NCBI RefSeq assembly: GCF_910592395.1 | Contig: NC_088310.1 | Location: 27,855,491-27,919,490, forward strand | Direction: 5' to 3' | Length of the DNA: 64,000 nt | DNA from: Lineus longissimus | Lineage: Eukaryota; Nemertea; Pilidiophora; Heteronemertea; Lineidae | Position numbers and translations under genes: made by a program | The notes under the pieces: model-generated | Database searches by the model: none | Seen by the model: the letters and a program-made list of their open reading frames with translations, nothing else | Told to the model about the DNA's origin: nothing | Shown here: piece by piece, positions 12,364-23,523 of the stretch | How the letters are laid out: every line of letters begins with the position of its first letter | How positions within the stretch are numbered: position 1 is the stretch's first letter

Positions 12364-15300
12364 AAGCAGGATTCTAGGAAGGTATTTTCATTCCCTGAAT
12401 ACCATGTGTTTAGAAACAAGGAAAAAGTGGTCAAAGTCATAACTCTTTTTTTTTAAAACGACATTTATTATGCAGAAGATTGTCAAGTGCGTTTACCCGC
12501 AAGATACATGACAAAGGCCTATTAATCATATATAGTACCTTTTAATTACCATAATTACGATTATATTATTGAAGACTACATTAAATATCATTAACCGTGA
12601 TCAATCTATTATAGCCATTATCATGATTTTGGCATTCAACCATAACTAAGAAAGACAAACCCTACAATTTTTAAAGAAATAATGTATATTTCTAATTACA
12701 TCGAGTAACGGGTTTATAAAAAAGGGATTGATAGTCCCCGAGAACATCGAGGAACTTCGAAATGTAGAAAAACAGGAATTGGAGTATGATATTCTGCCAA
12801 CAGACCACAGATCGCACGGTCCAAAGTAATATCAGCCCCGAGTTAATTACGGTGACATCAAGACCACCAACTTCTTTCCCCAGTTTCCTCAAGCACCTTT
12901 TTTACTAGCAATTTCCTCGGAAGGAAGTGCCATGGAACCGCTGCGGCTTGGAGCGGTTGCTACGCGGCTTAGTGGGGAGCCGGTCTGAGATGGTTCCACG
13001 CACCATGTCTCTACGTCAAGTATCAACCATACAATATAAAAGAAATCTGAATGGCATAGTTTTGACGCCAAACATATCTATCAGAGATTACCGGCGTAAG
13101 GTATTGTATACCTTTTTAATGAATTCATCTCCCTCCGCATCTCAGTTGATAACAGGAATAAGATTCACTCCTCTTTTTCAGCATTACCAATATTTTCCGA
13201 CCATTTTTATCGGGACCCAATCCGGCCCTTGTCTAATGCTTCCTTTACTGATGCCCCGAGAAAGATGCCTCCTCACTGAAGAAGTTCTTTCAGCCTCACC
13301 ATTCGCCAAGATGATTAACGCCAACCCCCAAACTCCGGCTAAACATTGTTGTATCTATTAATGCCCCCGAGATAAATCACAAATTGCTAGTATCACCTCC
13401 AAGGCGCTGACATTTATTACTCTCATCAATGCAAATCTTGTTAGGTTCTGAATCGGGACCTGATTATGGGCTGGACGTCTCGCGATGATAATTACAGGTT
13501 ATCGTCTTCACTCAATGAATGAGCTATAGGGTGGAGGTGCTGAAGAATATGGCTTTTGGCATCATCTTCACGACTATAGCGGAGTTGTAGAGTTGGAGTC
13601 AGCCGCGGGAGCGCACCCTGTAGCGTGGCGGGAAGATCGAGAAGACTAGTCAGGGTGCCAGTCTCCCTCACAATTGCAGGTTTTCGCCTTCAGTGAATGA
13701 ATGGGTTGGAATACCTTTTCCAACAAACTGTGGCCTACGGATGCGCCGCGACTGGTGGAAGCCTGGACGTTATAAACATGGCTATTCTGGTTCTTATTCC
13801 AGTTGTGGTTGGTGCCTACCAGCACCATCATTGATTCATTCCTGGGGTTGGTTCATGTCATCATCGAAGCAACAATTAGCACTGCTCTACCAACCAGTCT
13901 TGTCGAGGGGAAGAACTACTGTTATACTTTCCAACTCCGAGGTAAAGTCATACACCCTGCGATGTGAGAGATCTCTACGACCAGCATCGTTGCTGACACT
14001 TGATTATCATAATGGTGCTTACCAGCGAATTCTATCCACGCCTATGACAGAAATGTGACATTATCCGCTAGGTTTCTATGGAAACGAAGCAATACCATCC
14101 AAACACCCTTGCAAGATCGCGATCTTGACTGTTCATAATATTTCAAGTCCTCAAGGTTGGCGCACCGCGGCTAGAAGCAGACTAGATGTTGTTTCAGCAA
14201 GGCAAAATCAAACATATCTTCATCAGCAGACGATAGCACCATTGGCAGACGATCGAAATGGTTGCTTTAACAGCTGATTTCACAGGGTAAGCGAGGGCAA
14301 TCAGCCATTAAGATGTGAAGATCGAACAAGGGAAATGTTACGTTTGGCCACCAGCCCGTAAGATTCACTCTCGTGAGTTATCCTTCACTCTGTGTTGCTT
14401 GTTCGACAAATACAGAGTCTCACTGTCATAATATAACACTTTCTTTGAATGTAGTTGCAGTTTAACTTGAGCTTGGAAGGTTGTACATTTAACAAAGAAA
14501 TGCACAAGGTCGGCCTTGGTATTGTTCTTTATGGAAACAGACGCGAGTTCACCCTAATTGATTGATTCAAACTACAAGTATTTCCTCAGAGGCGGAATGT
14601 GAAAATGTTCATGTCCCAAAAGTTTTGTCGTGTTTTCATAAGCAATATACTGCCGCTGGAAGACAGGTTCGATGAATGGAATAGCGATTGCCTTGAAGGA
14701 AATACAAATTGTGAAATGAATATCACCCAGCCTAGTAAACCACGTACCTCACCGCGAAATCTCGTGATACTCGAGTTGTCGATCGCTCCTATCCTACACG
14801 TCTGCCTCAGTCACACGTGTTCAACCTTCATTTCATTTCACCCCTCTGCACCCCCTCCCTGTCAATGATTCAACTGATTGTATAGGACGGTGTGTTAGTG
14901 GCGGGTGGGTGGGCAGCTGGAGTATAGGGAGATGAACAGATTCTCACGACAGAATAGCAGGGCCTTTAACCAAACAACATACGTATTTATTCAGTCTTAC
15001 AGCTGAACCACCACCAGCGGGCTGTTCCATATTAATGAATGAGGTCAATGGTGGCAATAATAATGGCATAAGAGGAAGATAACGCGAATTTAGGCAAATT
15101 TCTTATATCAATAAGCAATTTTAACCAACCTTTGTACCAAAAGTGTTAAATTACCATAAATATACGTAGGCCTATAATTAACGCATGTTTCAGTTATGAC
15201 TTGATGAGTCGATTTATTAGTAATAACTTCGATAAGGCATTCGTCACACAGAAACATTGCTCACAGCACGTATTGGTGAGGGACTGCCTTTTCCCTGGCA

Positions 15301-15411
15301 TTCCCACTGGCAGTGTGGCGCCTCAGTTCCGGGCTTCCCTGACTCTTTCCCATTCGTTTGAAGCAAAATGCACACGAATAGAAGGAGAGGTGTGCAGTTG
15401 CACCTCGTCGA
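12364..15411. other. Gene-poor stretch
   Basis: A possible further acceptor (TTTATTATGCAG at about 12474) could continue the gene upstream but does not give a firm frame. An open frame at 12927-13361 (+) has no domain and overlaps open frames on the other strand. An RFX-like palindrome GTTTCTATGGAAAC lies at 14072-14085. Nothing else is supported. Confidence 0.5.
14072..14085. promoter_or_regulatory. RFX X-box-like palindrome
   Basis: GTTTCTATGGAAAC has the two inverted half-sites typical of the RFX X-box (GTTNCC-AT-GGNAAC), with one departure in the left half. RFX factors control ciliary genes in animals, but no such gene is visible nearby. Function is inference. Confidence 0.3.
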
Positions 15412-15482
15412 GCATCGGTGGTTCAGTGGTAGAATTCTCGCCTGCCACGCGGGTGGCCCGCGTTCGATTCCCGGCCGATGTA
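15412..15482 (+). tRNA. tRNA-Gly(GCC), weakened copy
   Basis: This 71-nt sequence matches a standard animal tRNA-Gly over most of its length. The A box (TGGTTCAGTGG) and anticodon arm (loop with GCC) are intact. It departs from the 45048 copy in three structural ways: the acceptor 3' end is CCGATGT, leaving a G-T wobble at the first pair; the T stem CCGCG/CCCGG has a C-C mismatch; and the base before GGCCC is T instead of A. The B box reads GCGTTCGATTC. After the gene there is a T5 run at about 15489. It may be a pseudogene or a low-activity gene. Confidence 0.75.
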
Positions 15483-17926
15483 TGCTTACTTTTTACACAG
15501 GTTACGTTTGCGGTGCATGACAGGGCTTCATGTTGTTTTTGGCCAAAATGCGGTAAAAATATAGAGATGCTACTCTTACAGTACAAGATGATCCATAATT
15601 CTCCCATCAGTCCGGCTCAACAGAGTTTACAGAAGACTTCCGCTTGTCTAGCCAACCAGAAGCTCCCAATCCTGCTTCTCAAGCGCCGGGTGTACGATTG
15701 GGGGCTCCCGATTGGCCAATATCACCAGGCGGAAGTCTTTAAACTAATGCTCGATTGAAAGCAACATCAGGACAGAATCCATATCGGGCAGCAATTCATT
15801 CAACGTGGATTTAATTAAACGACAAATATCAGAACACCTGAACCGCAGACGGTGCTATCATCGGGGCAGACGTCTCCTTTGACCTGCCCCTCGGTGCCCT
15901 TCCACAAGCTGCAGCCGAAGCCATTCAAAGAAGCGGTCGAGGAGATAGAGTCCTCATCCAAGGGATTACCTGATTTATGATTACAGGTTGTCCCATCTTT
16001 TGTCGCTTGCCAATCCAGGTTTATCACCCATACCATAATTACACTGAACACTATCAGGATAATTGCAGCTCAATCGTGACGCTATCGTGTGTTGATGATA
16101 AGTTTTAATGTCTTCACCACACCGTGTAGGCAGCAATGAAAATTAATTATATCTTTATTTCAATGAAGCACTATAGATATTGTTTATCATGGCCTGAGGG
16201 TCTTCTTACGCGTAGGCACCGCGTGCGTTAGCGACGACAGCGTAGAGCCGGCAGTCCATCGTGCTATTTATGAAGGCATGCCGAGGAAAGCGGGAATTTT
16301 CTTTCCAAGAATCGCTGGACCCAGGAACTCCAGGTCCTAACTATATCCAATTGACCGAGGTTTTCTCCTTAGGTCTCGTGGGTAAACACAAAATCGAATG
16401 TCTCCACACCGAATACATTTGTACTCAATGCACTAGTTATTGATTAGCAACAAAACAAAACAATACAAATGTTTTTTATTACCCAATCCTGAATAACTGA
16501 GCATAACTGTTGTTTATTTGGTGAATTTTTCATTGTTTACTTTTACTAATTCCGATTTTCATGATGTGTTTATGGAATGCCTGGTAGGCTGTACATCGTC
16601 TCATAGACGTGTACTAATCCCTGAGTCAACTTGGAATGAATTTGAATATCTAGCTTCCAAGTATTAGCTGGTTATATTCTTCTTTTTTGGAAATTATCCA
16701 CCTACAAATTTCGGGGTTTAGAAATATTGACAATCAATCATAGTGCCTCGAATAAAAGGATGAAATTTTAAAAGATACAACATATTTGTTTGCTGGAGGT
16801 ATTAGTTTTTACTAGATATTCTATATCAAATCAGAAGTTTTGAGGAGCGTCAGTTATCCCATTCCACTAAAAGCCGATGACGGCGTAATACCAGCAAGGA
16901 CACGGGTGTAACAGAAATGCACGTTCCCCCTCGCTGCATTGTGACATGTACATTTTTTGAATAGTAATTCCTACTTACAAGTACATGTACATGTATATAG
17001 TAATTGTCCCAACCGTCCTCACCAAACCCTAGAATAGGCCTACTTATGTAACAGGGAAACAAATACACTTTAGGACTAATCTGATCATTAGATCCATTGC
17101 AATCAGAATTTACCAACTGTAAAATGCTTGGCTTCACATGTTCATGAACATGTGTACTATAATGGTGATTCACCCTTGTCGATTGTTGCATTGCCAGTAA
17201 TGAAGGATGCTGGCGCAACACGTACGTCTCTATAGGCCTACTGTGGTGCTTATAATGTGCTCATACTTGCATACAACCCTGCCCCAGGGCCTAGAAATGC
17301 TCACACAGACAAAGTAATATAGCCCGAGACCAATAGCAAGACGATAATCGATAGAGCTGACATTGTAAATTATCATTGTTTGTCAAAACGAAACAAAGTG
17401 TATGTGGTATGTTTGTATATCAGTCTATGCTGCAGACATTTTCATAAGCATGGAACCTTATTTTCTGATAATCGCTTTCCCTGGAAGTGTTGAATGACAA
17501 TACCATAGCATATGACGTGTTGCAGTGTTTTATGAAGATTTTTTCTTATTCTTTTTTCAAGCGTTGAAATCTGTACAGAAATCGATTTTGTATGTAAGGG
17601 AACAATGCATGCCGGCATTATTATTAATACAGAGATGTCACCATATCTATGGTGTGTTTTATATATCATGGAACAACTCTAACGTGTCTGCCAGAGGAGA
17701 AAAGAAGTACATTTGAAAATCTAATGTTGTTGTCAATGAGTAGATAGTTGCATGTGTAAATCGTACATTTAATATAAGGGATAGACGCATCATTAGTTGT
17801 ACCAGACCATTCCACAAATCCTTTTACAAGAAATAAATGGCTTAAACACTGAGACGATATCCGCCAATACTCTTGCCTTTAACCCCCTCTCCTCCCCTCG
17901 CTATGGTTGGCAAATGGAGGTACCGA
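15483..17926. other. Gene-poor stretch
   Basis: Only featureless open frames are present. A 20-bp perfect palindrome lies at 17135-17154, and TACATGTA-type repeats at about 16979-16998 mark AT-rich low-complexity DNA. TAGGCCTA-type words occur at about 15170, 17036 and 17230. Confidence 0.6.
17135..17154. repeat. 20-bp perfect palindrome
   Basis: CACATGTTCATGAACATGTG is exactly self-complementary. It contains two ACATGTTC/GAACATGT arms resembling p53-family half-sites, although the outer bases do not fit that consensus. It may be a dimeric factor site or simple low-complexity sequence. Confidence 0.5.
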
Positions 17927-18597
17927 TGCTTCTTCTTGGTCTTTTAGGCAATACCATTGAACAGAAAGCTTCTCCATGGTCTGTTGAAGCAATACCGTTG
18001 AACAGAAAGCTTATTCAAGGTCTGTTGAAGCAATACCGTTGAACAGAAAGCTTATTCAAGGTCTGTTGAAGCAATACTGTTGACCAGAAAGCTTCTTCTT
18101 GGTCTGTTGAAGCAATACTGTTGACCAGAAAGCTTCTTCTTGGTCTGTTAGGCAATACCATTGAACAGAAAGCTTATTCATGGTCTGTTAGGCAATACCA
18201 TTGAACAGAAAGCTTATTCAAGGTCTGTTGAAGCAATACTGTTGACCAGAAAGCTTCTTCTTGGTCTGTTAGGCAATACCATTGACCAGAAAGCTTCTTC
18301 TTGGTCTGTTAGGCAATACCGTTGAACAGAAAGCTTATTCATGGTCTGTTAGGCAATACCATTGACCAGAAAGCTTCTTCTTGGTCTGTTAGGCAATACC
18401 ATTGACCAGAAAGCTTCTTCTTGGTCTGTTAGGCAATACCATTGACCAGAAAGCTTCTTCTTGGTCTGTTAGGCAATACCATTGACCAGAAAGCTTCTTC
18501 TTGGTCTGTTAGGCAATACTGTTGACCAGAAAGCTTCTTCTTGGTCTGTTAGGCAATACCGTTGACCAGAAAGCTTATTCAAGGTCTGTTTCAAGAA
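17927..18597. repeat. Minisatellite, 16 units of 40 or 41 bp
   Basis: Sixteen tandem units can be counted by their AAGCTT sites, from 17966 to about 18570. Each has the order GGTCTGTT, linker, CAATAC, CATTG or TGTTG, ACCAGAAAGCTT, tail. Units with linker GAAG are 41 bp; those with AGG are 40 bp. Tails come in four kinds: CTTCTTGG, ATTCAAGG, ATTCATGG and CTCCATGG. The 41-bp type clusters at the left and the homogeneous 40-bp CTTCTTGG type at the right, as expected from unequal exchange spreading one variant. A more degraded relative (GATTAGAGAGCTT) continues to about 18690. The period is not a multiple of three, so it is not coding. Confidence 0.97.
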
Positions 18598-21500
18598 TGC
18601 TCTTGATTAGAGAGCTTGATCTTAAGAGTTCTCATGCTCCTTTTTGAAGCGAATACATGTACGGTTGATTAGAGAGCTTCATCCTCATATTTGTTGAAAT
18701 TCGCCGCCAAGTCCTTGATGTAGGCAATGCGCAATGCAGCAAAAAATCTTCCGCCAATATAAAAGCCTTTCAGTAGTTTCTGATACTTTGGCCTTTTGTC
18801 AGCGAATGTTATCAAGTTGCGTATCTCTGATAGATTTCCCTCGGGCAAAGCTACAGCCTCATGGATAATGCATAAAGTTTCTCATTAGCATTATGTACTG
18901 TTCTTTCCATGTTATGCAAATTAGGCACGATGAGCGTATTTTGTGATCGAAGTATTTCTTTCTCATGTCGTCTGCTTTGTATTGAGCTGGATATCGATGC
19001 CTTTTAACCCATTAGAGGCCAAGAGAGCATGAATGATAAAGCACTAAATAATCATATTGGACCCACAAGCGATTTGGTGCAAGGCCAACTGTATAGGCTT
19101 TACGAAAGAAGATTTGATAATTTGAACCTGGAGAAACGTCGCTTTTACTTGGAATACATAAGAAAAAAGATGCTGCCGATTCCATACTTGCTTTGACCTC
19201 GGACGGGGTCGTCTTTGCTTATGGTCACCATAACTGAGAAATCGCAAATTTCACTCTTCTTTTTCCTTTCTATTATGTCTTTGTCATGTTCCTTACAGGA
19301 ATGATAGCAATGAGAAAAGCCTCCTTAATCAGCTGAAGAGAAACGCAGCCACTTTAGCTTGGTTGTTTCCGCCGATATTGCCAATAGCTGAACGGAATGC
19401 CACGTCTATTTCATAACATCGGCCCGTCAAGCTCTCGGAGTGGGAGAAATTGGGTCTAGTGTTAAAAAGGAGAGCGAAAGTATATTTGTCGAGTCAAGGG
19501 CTGTTGACAATATGAAGTTCTCTGTCTACCACTCTCATTGTTTTAGAGATAGTCTTTAAATATTTACTTTGAGTTGAGTGGAGCGTAATCTTCAGTACTA
19601 TGATAATATTTACCCACACACTGCCAATATCGTTTTCCTAATATTTGGCCAACTTTAGGGTGTGTTTATGCCGATGAGATCACAATATCGACATATCGCA
19701 TTCCGCTGTGTCTTCAGGAGACTGTGTGGTGAAGGTGTAGATGGATAGTAGAGTATGATGTATGGGGGAATGTACAGTGACTGATGTAGTGTGTAGAGTC
19801 TGTGACGCAATGCACAGTTCCACGTGTATAAGATGTGGATATACTAAACAAGACGCTATGGAAACTTTCTTTGTAATCTGAGGCCGTGAGTATGTTATTT
19901 CTTTTCTTTTCCCCCAAATACAGTGTAGTTTCAGCCACATGCACATGCATACTGATAAGCTCACATGAATTTGTCACATATTTGGTTTCTAATCCTCAAG
20001 GACAAGGTCTTGGACAAGGTCAAGTTGCAAAGGTCAAGGTCAAGAAATGTTCCATAGTTACCTAATACCGATACGTACGCACGTATAGGTCTAGTGTTGG
20101 CGTAATTGATTTGGGTTGGATAAAGGGACAAAATCAATTCCGCCATAGTATTTAGCAAGCGTACACGAACAGGGAGGACAAATGGCCTCGGGTCCAGTGA
20201 TTGCTCAGGGCGAGAAAAAACCTGCCCCATTCCGATATCAATTCTTGATGAATTCATAGAAAGCTTGAGGCGACAACTGTAAATTCGTATAGGAAAAACA
20301 ATGATAATGCAAGCACAGGTTCCCTCACAATATCACCATTGTAATAACCATTGATCAGAAGATGCAACTTGATGGAAAAAACTTTCGCATTGTCACGATA
20401 ATTCCATCTCACATCGGAGATATTTTACCCTAAGGCTTATATCGGGCGCCGAAAATACAACAAAAGCTTAAACTTTTTATCACAGTGATACGGAGTTTCT
20501 ATTATTCAGATTATATCATAAAACTATTCCAGAACTATCAAAGTTTATTGGCATTATTGGGAGAAGATGCATCATTGCATTTTTCGCCGCATCTCTTGAG
20601 GGTTAGCGTGAAATAGTTTTTGCTTCATTTGGATTATGTTTGTTTGTGTTTCGGTGTTTTGTCACTAAATATTATTTAGAATTTTGGTGTCTTTGTTCTA
20701 TTGATGACAAGTATAACCACCTGATTGGCCAAAGAAAACAAAAGATAAGAACTCTATACGTTTACGATTATTCATATTAACCCACGTCACGTAGTATGCT
20801 TGAGTTCAATAATGTTTTTTTCTAACGAAATGCACTTCTGCAAACAAGGTAACTTGTTCTAGAACTAAAAGATGTTGTAGTTACATTCTCGAATTCTGTA
20901 TGAAATATTTCAATGGCGGCTTTACGATTCTGCCAAACTGTGCAATTGGTAGTTAGTGATATAGCAGATGGTAATAGTTCTTGAAGTGTGCATCCTTACA
21001 AGATCTTAAAGGAATCTATTTAATTATCTATCATCTTATTATTCGTACAGTTCCAGCGAAATATATGATGATTTTAGAAAACCAGATTCAAACATAATGC
21101 TGATGAACCGAAAAGGAAAATCCGTTAATGCAAATAACTATGGAGATTATTCGAGACCTTGTTCTGAAACATGCAAAAGAAATCGTTGATACAAATTTTT
21201 CTGATTATTTTAATGAATTATAAGAGAACAATATAGGACGCATATTGTGTTTTTCTCGCACGAAACGAAAATTTTCATATTCGAAATAAAAAGAACAAAA
21301 GGTGAACTATTGTGTTATTACGACAATTGATTTCTGTTCGTGGTAAAAGGTGCGACTGGTGTTACTTTCTCCTTTGTTGAAAGTTCTAACTTAAATTGTA
21401 TCAAACTTTATTTAAGTAGTGAATTGATTTTGAAATGTACATTGGGTGTGGTTACAATAGAACTTTTTTTGCTTTAGTGTTTCTGATAAATGCTCATTCT

Positions 21501-22135
21501 TTTGAAAAATACTACTTGAGTGGTTTCTTTATCATTTCAAATATTGAAACAACTAGATAATAATGTTCAATTCAAATATCATAATTAGCAATGAGCAAAT
21601 AGAATTGTGGTGGTTTAATAGGCTTAGGTCGAAAAAAGGTTCCAGTTTAGAATACCTAGGGTTAGAGCACAAGGGACTCGAATCGAGGACAGTAGCGAGT
21701 ATACATACATATTTTTTAATATGCCGATAAAAAAATTCAAGAAATGTTATCAAACCAGGATAATTTTGCTTAATTCGCAAAATCTGCATTTTTTAGTGTT
21801 GAATTCAAATTTCATTTTCTGTTTTAACATCAAAAAGTAAACATTTGATATTAAAGAAGTATGCACACTGGATTAGAAACAGTGTTGGGGAACAAGTTCA
21901 ATCGTAAATTCTTTCAAAACCGAAACTTGTTTGCCTATGATACATCTTTCTCTTTGTATATAGACGCAAAGTATACACCAGTTCTGGATCAATGTCTTCT
22001 TTTAGTTGGATAATTAAGGGGGAAAAGCATTTCTATTGTGCTGTATTAAAGGTTTATTCGAGTATCATATCGATAGAGCAGTCCCGCCGGGCCAAATATC
22101 GCCAAGTGCCAAGTACAGTAACATGAGGGCCGTTT
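18598..22135. other. Gene-poor stretch
   Basis: Apart from the degraded minisatellite edge and the AAGGTC cluster at 19997-20046, I see nothing supported. Open frames on both strands are short and AT-rich. A B-box-like word (CGATTCGAGTCCC on the minus strand, near 21680) lacks a matching A box. Confidence 0.6.
19997..20046 (+). promoter_or_regulatory. Cluster of AAGGTC half-sites
   Basis: Four AAGGTC words and one GGACAAGG word fall within 50 bp, and 20034-20042 reads TCAAGGTCA, the classical extended half-site bound by NR5A (FTZ-F1) and ERR nuclear receptors. The run is partly a simple internal repetition, so it may be low-complexity sequence. No gene lies close by. Confidence 0.35.
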
Positions 22136-22324
22136 AGACGACAGGCGAAAAGACCGCATTCGGATCGAATCTGGATGAATCCGGATTAAAACCACCCAAG
22201 GCGATGGTACCTTTTTAGTCCGGATGCAACCACATTGATCCGGATCTTTTTGCGTTTACACGACGAAAAATTAATCCGGATTCGGGACGCATCCGGATTT
22301 TTTTCGCGTCGTCTAAACGGCCCT
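22136..22324. mobile_element. Miniature inverted-repeat element
   Basis: A 189-bp element has perfect 17-bp terminal inverted repeats: AGGGCCGTTTAGACGAC at 22136-22152 and its complement at 22308-22324. The interior carries several ATCCGGAT-type words in both orientations, so much of the element can fold back. It has no coding capacity and would depend on a transposase elsewhere. A target-site duplication is not evident, so I cannot assign it to hAT, PIF/Harbinger or another superfamily. Confidence 0.85.
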
Positions 22325-23143
22325 ATTGTCAACAGGTTAGAGAATCGGATAATTAGTTCGATAGTTGTTTAATGCTTTTGAATGCACAATGCAGGCCTGC
22401 CTTTTTACTCGTATTACATGTACATCATTCTGAAACTGCATGGGTGGGTGGTTATATTGAGGAGCCTAGTCATACGAGTGAGGCTGCAGGGAGGCATTAT
22501 TTCACATTCATTTCTGCATTGAAATGAAATATAAAAGCGTGATACCGAAGGCCACTATGGAATCACCTCCTGAGACAGATATAGTATTGATCCTTTCAAC
22601 CACGACGTAGTTAAGATAATCAAAGTCAAATTCAAGTTAATCTATCTAGGTCTATGGGAAATGTTGAAATTTTTATCAGGTTTTTACCTTGAAGGTCAAG
22701 TAGATGAATTGACTCGGTCAACATCTCTGACAACAAGACCCAAATCGTGATATTTTGATAAAAGTCAAAGCAGAGGCTCTCGACCTTCATTCTCCTTATC
22801 TTAGGGACAGGACGTGACCAGCAGGAGGTCAGGGATTTCAAGACGGTGTGATCAAAGTTTAAAAGCATACTTTAAGTCAAGTCAACTTCGTTCGCGAATT
22901 TCAATTCATCTTTGAGAACTTTATCGGAGTGTTATGCAAATATGCTTTGATTACTTTGTAATCTTAATAACGGTTTTAGTTCATTTGTAATGTAGGTCAT
23001 AGTACTACAAAGCATATAGACATTACACAAGTATACAACAGAGTCTGATTTATGACCAAAGAGTCGAACATATGAATGACACAATAGTGTTGTGTGTGGA
23101 AGATATATTTTAAACTTCGCCTAGAAATGGGAGAAAAAGAGCG
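22325..23143. other. Gene-poor stretch between two foldback elements
   Basis: This 0.8-kb segment shows no coding or RNA gene. It contains one AAGGTCAAG word near 22691 and several TCAAAG/TCAAGT words but no organised repeat. Confidence 0.6.
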
Positions 23144-23322
23144 TAAGGCTGACGTTACATAGACCTCATTCGTTCACTTCCCACATGTCACGTTCCCCTT
23201 AATGCGTTCGTTCCTCACTGAATGCATGCCACAAGGCCGTGCATTCACCGAGGAACGTTAAGTAAAGCTGGAACGTGACATGTGGGAAGTGAACGAATGA
23301 GGCCTATGTAACGTCAGCCTTA
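23144..23322. mobile_element. Foldback element with 53-bp arms
   Basis: Left arm 23144-23196 and right arm 23270-23322 are reverse complements with a single mismatch. They begin and end with TAAGGCTGACG/CGTCAGCCTTA, so the outermost TA may be the target duplication of a Tc1/mariner-type element. The central part also folds (TTCCTCACTGAATGCA against TGCATTCACCGAGGAA, imperfectly), making almost the whole 179 bp a hairpin. There is no ORF. The near identity of the arms suggests a fairly young insertion, 119 bp away from a tRNA-Ser gene. Confidence 0.9.
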
Positions 23323-23441
23323 TATCGCCAATATCAGACATTCACAGACTGATATTGTAGCACTTAATCGCCAACTGAAACTTGTGCGGGCGATAGATAT
23401 CAAAATATAAAAAATATGAGATGTCGAGTGGAAGCAAAATA

Positions 23442-23523
23442 CGACGAAGATGGGATTCGAACCCACGCGGGCAGAGCCCAATGGATTAGCAGTCCATCGC
23501 CTTAACCACTCGGCCACCTCGTC
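23442..23523 (-). tRNA. tRNA-Ser(GCT)
   Basis: This minus-strand copy has the same 82-nt sequence as the gene at 3646, including the acceptor variant CTTCGTC that separates these two from the other three. Anticodon GCT, long variable arm, A box and B box are all intact. Downstream on the minus strand the nearest T-run is TATTTT, a weak but usable pol III terminator. Flanking sequences do not resemble those of the 3646 copy. Confidence 0.97.

Noticed and set aside
21600-21700. B-box-like CGATTCGAGTCCC on the minus strand
   Set aside because: No A box or cloverleaf is found at a suitable distance.
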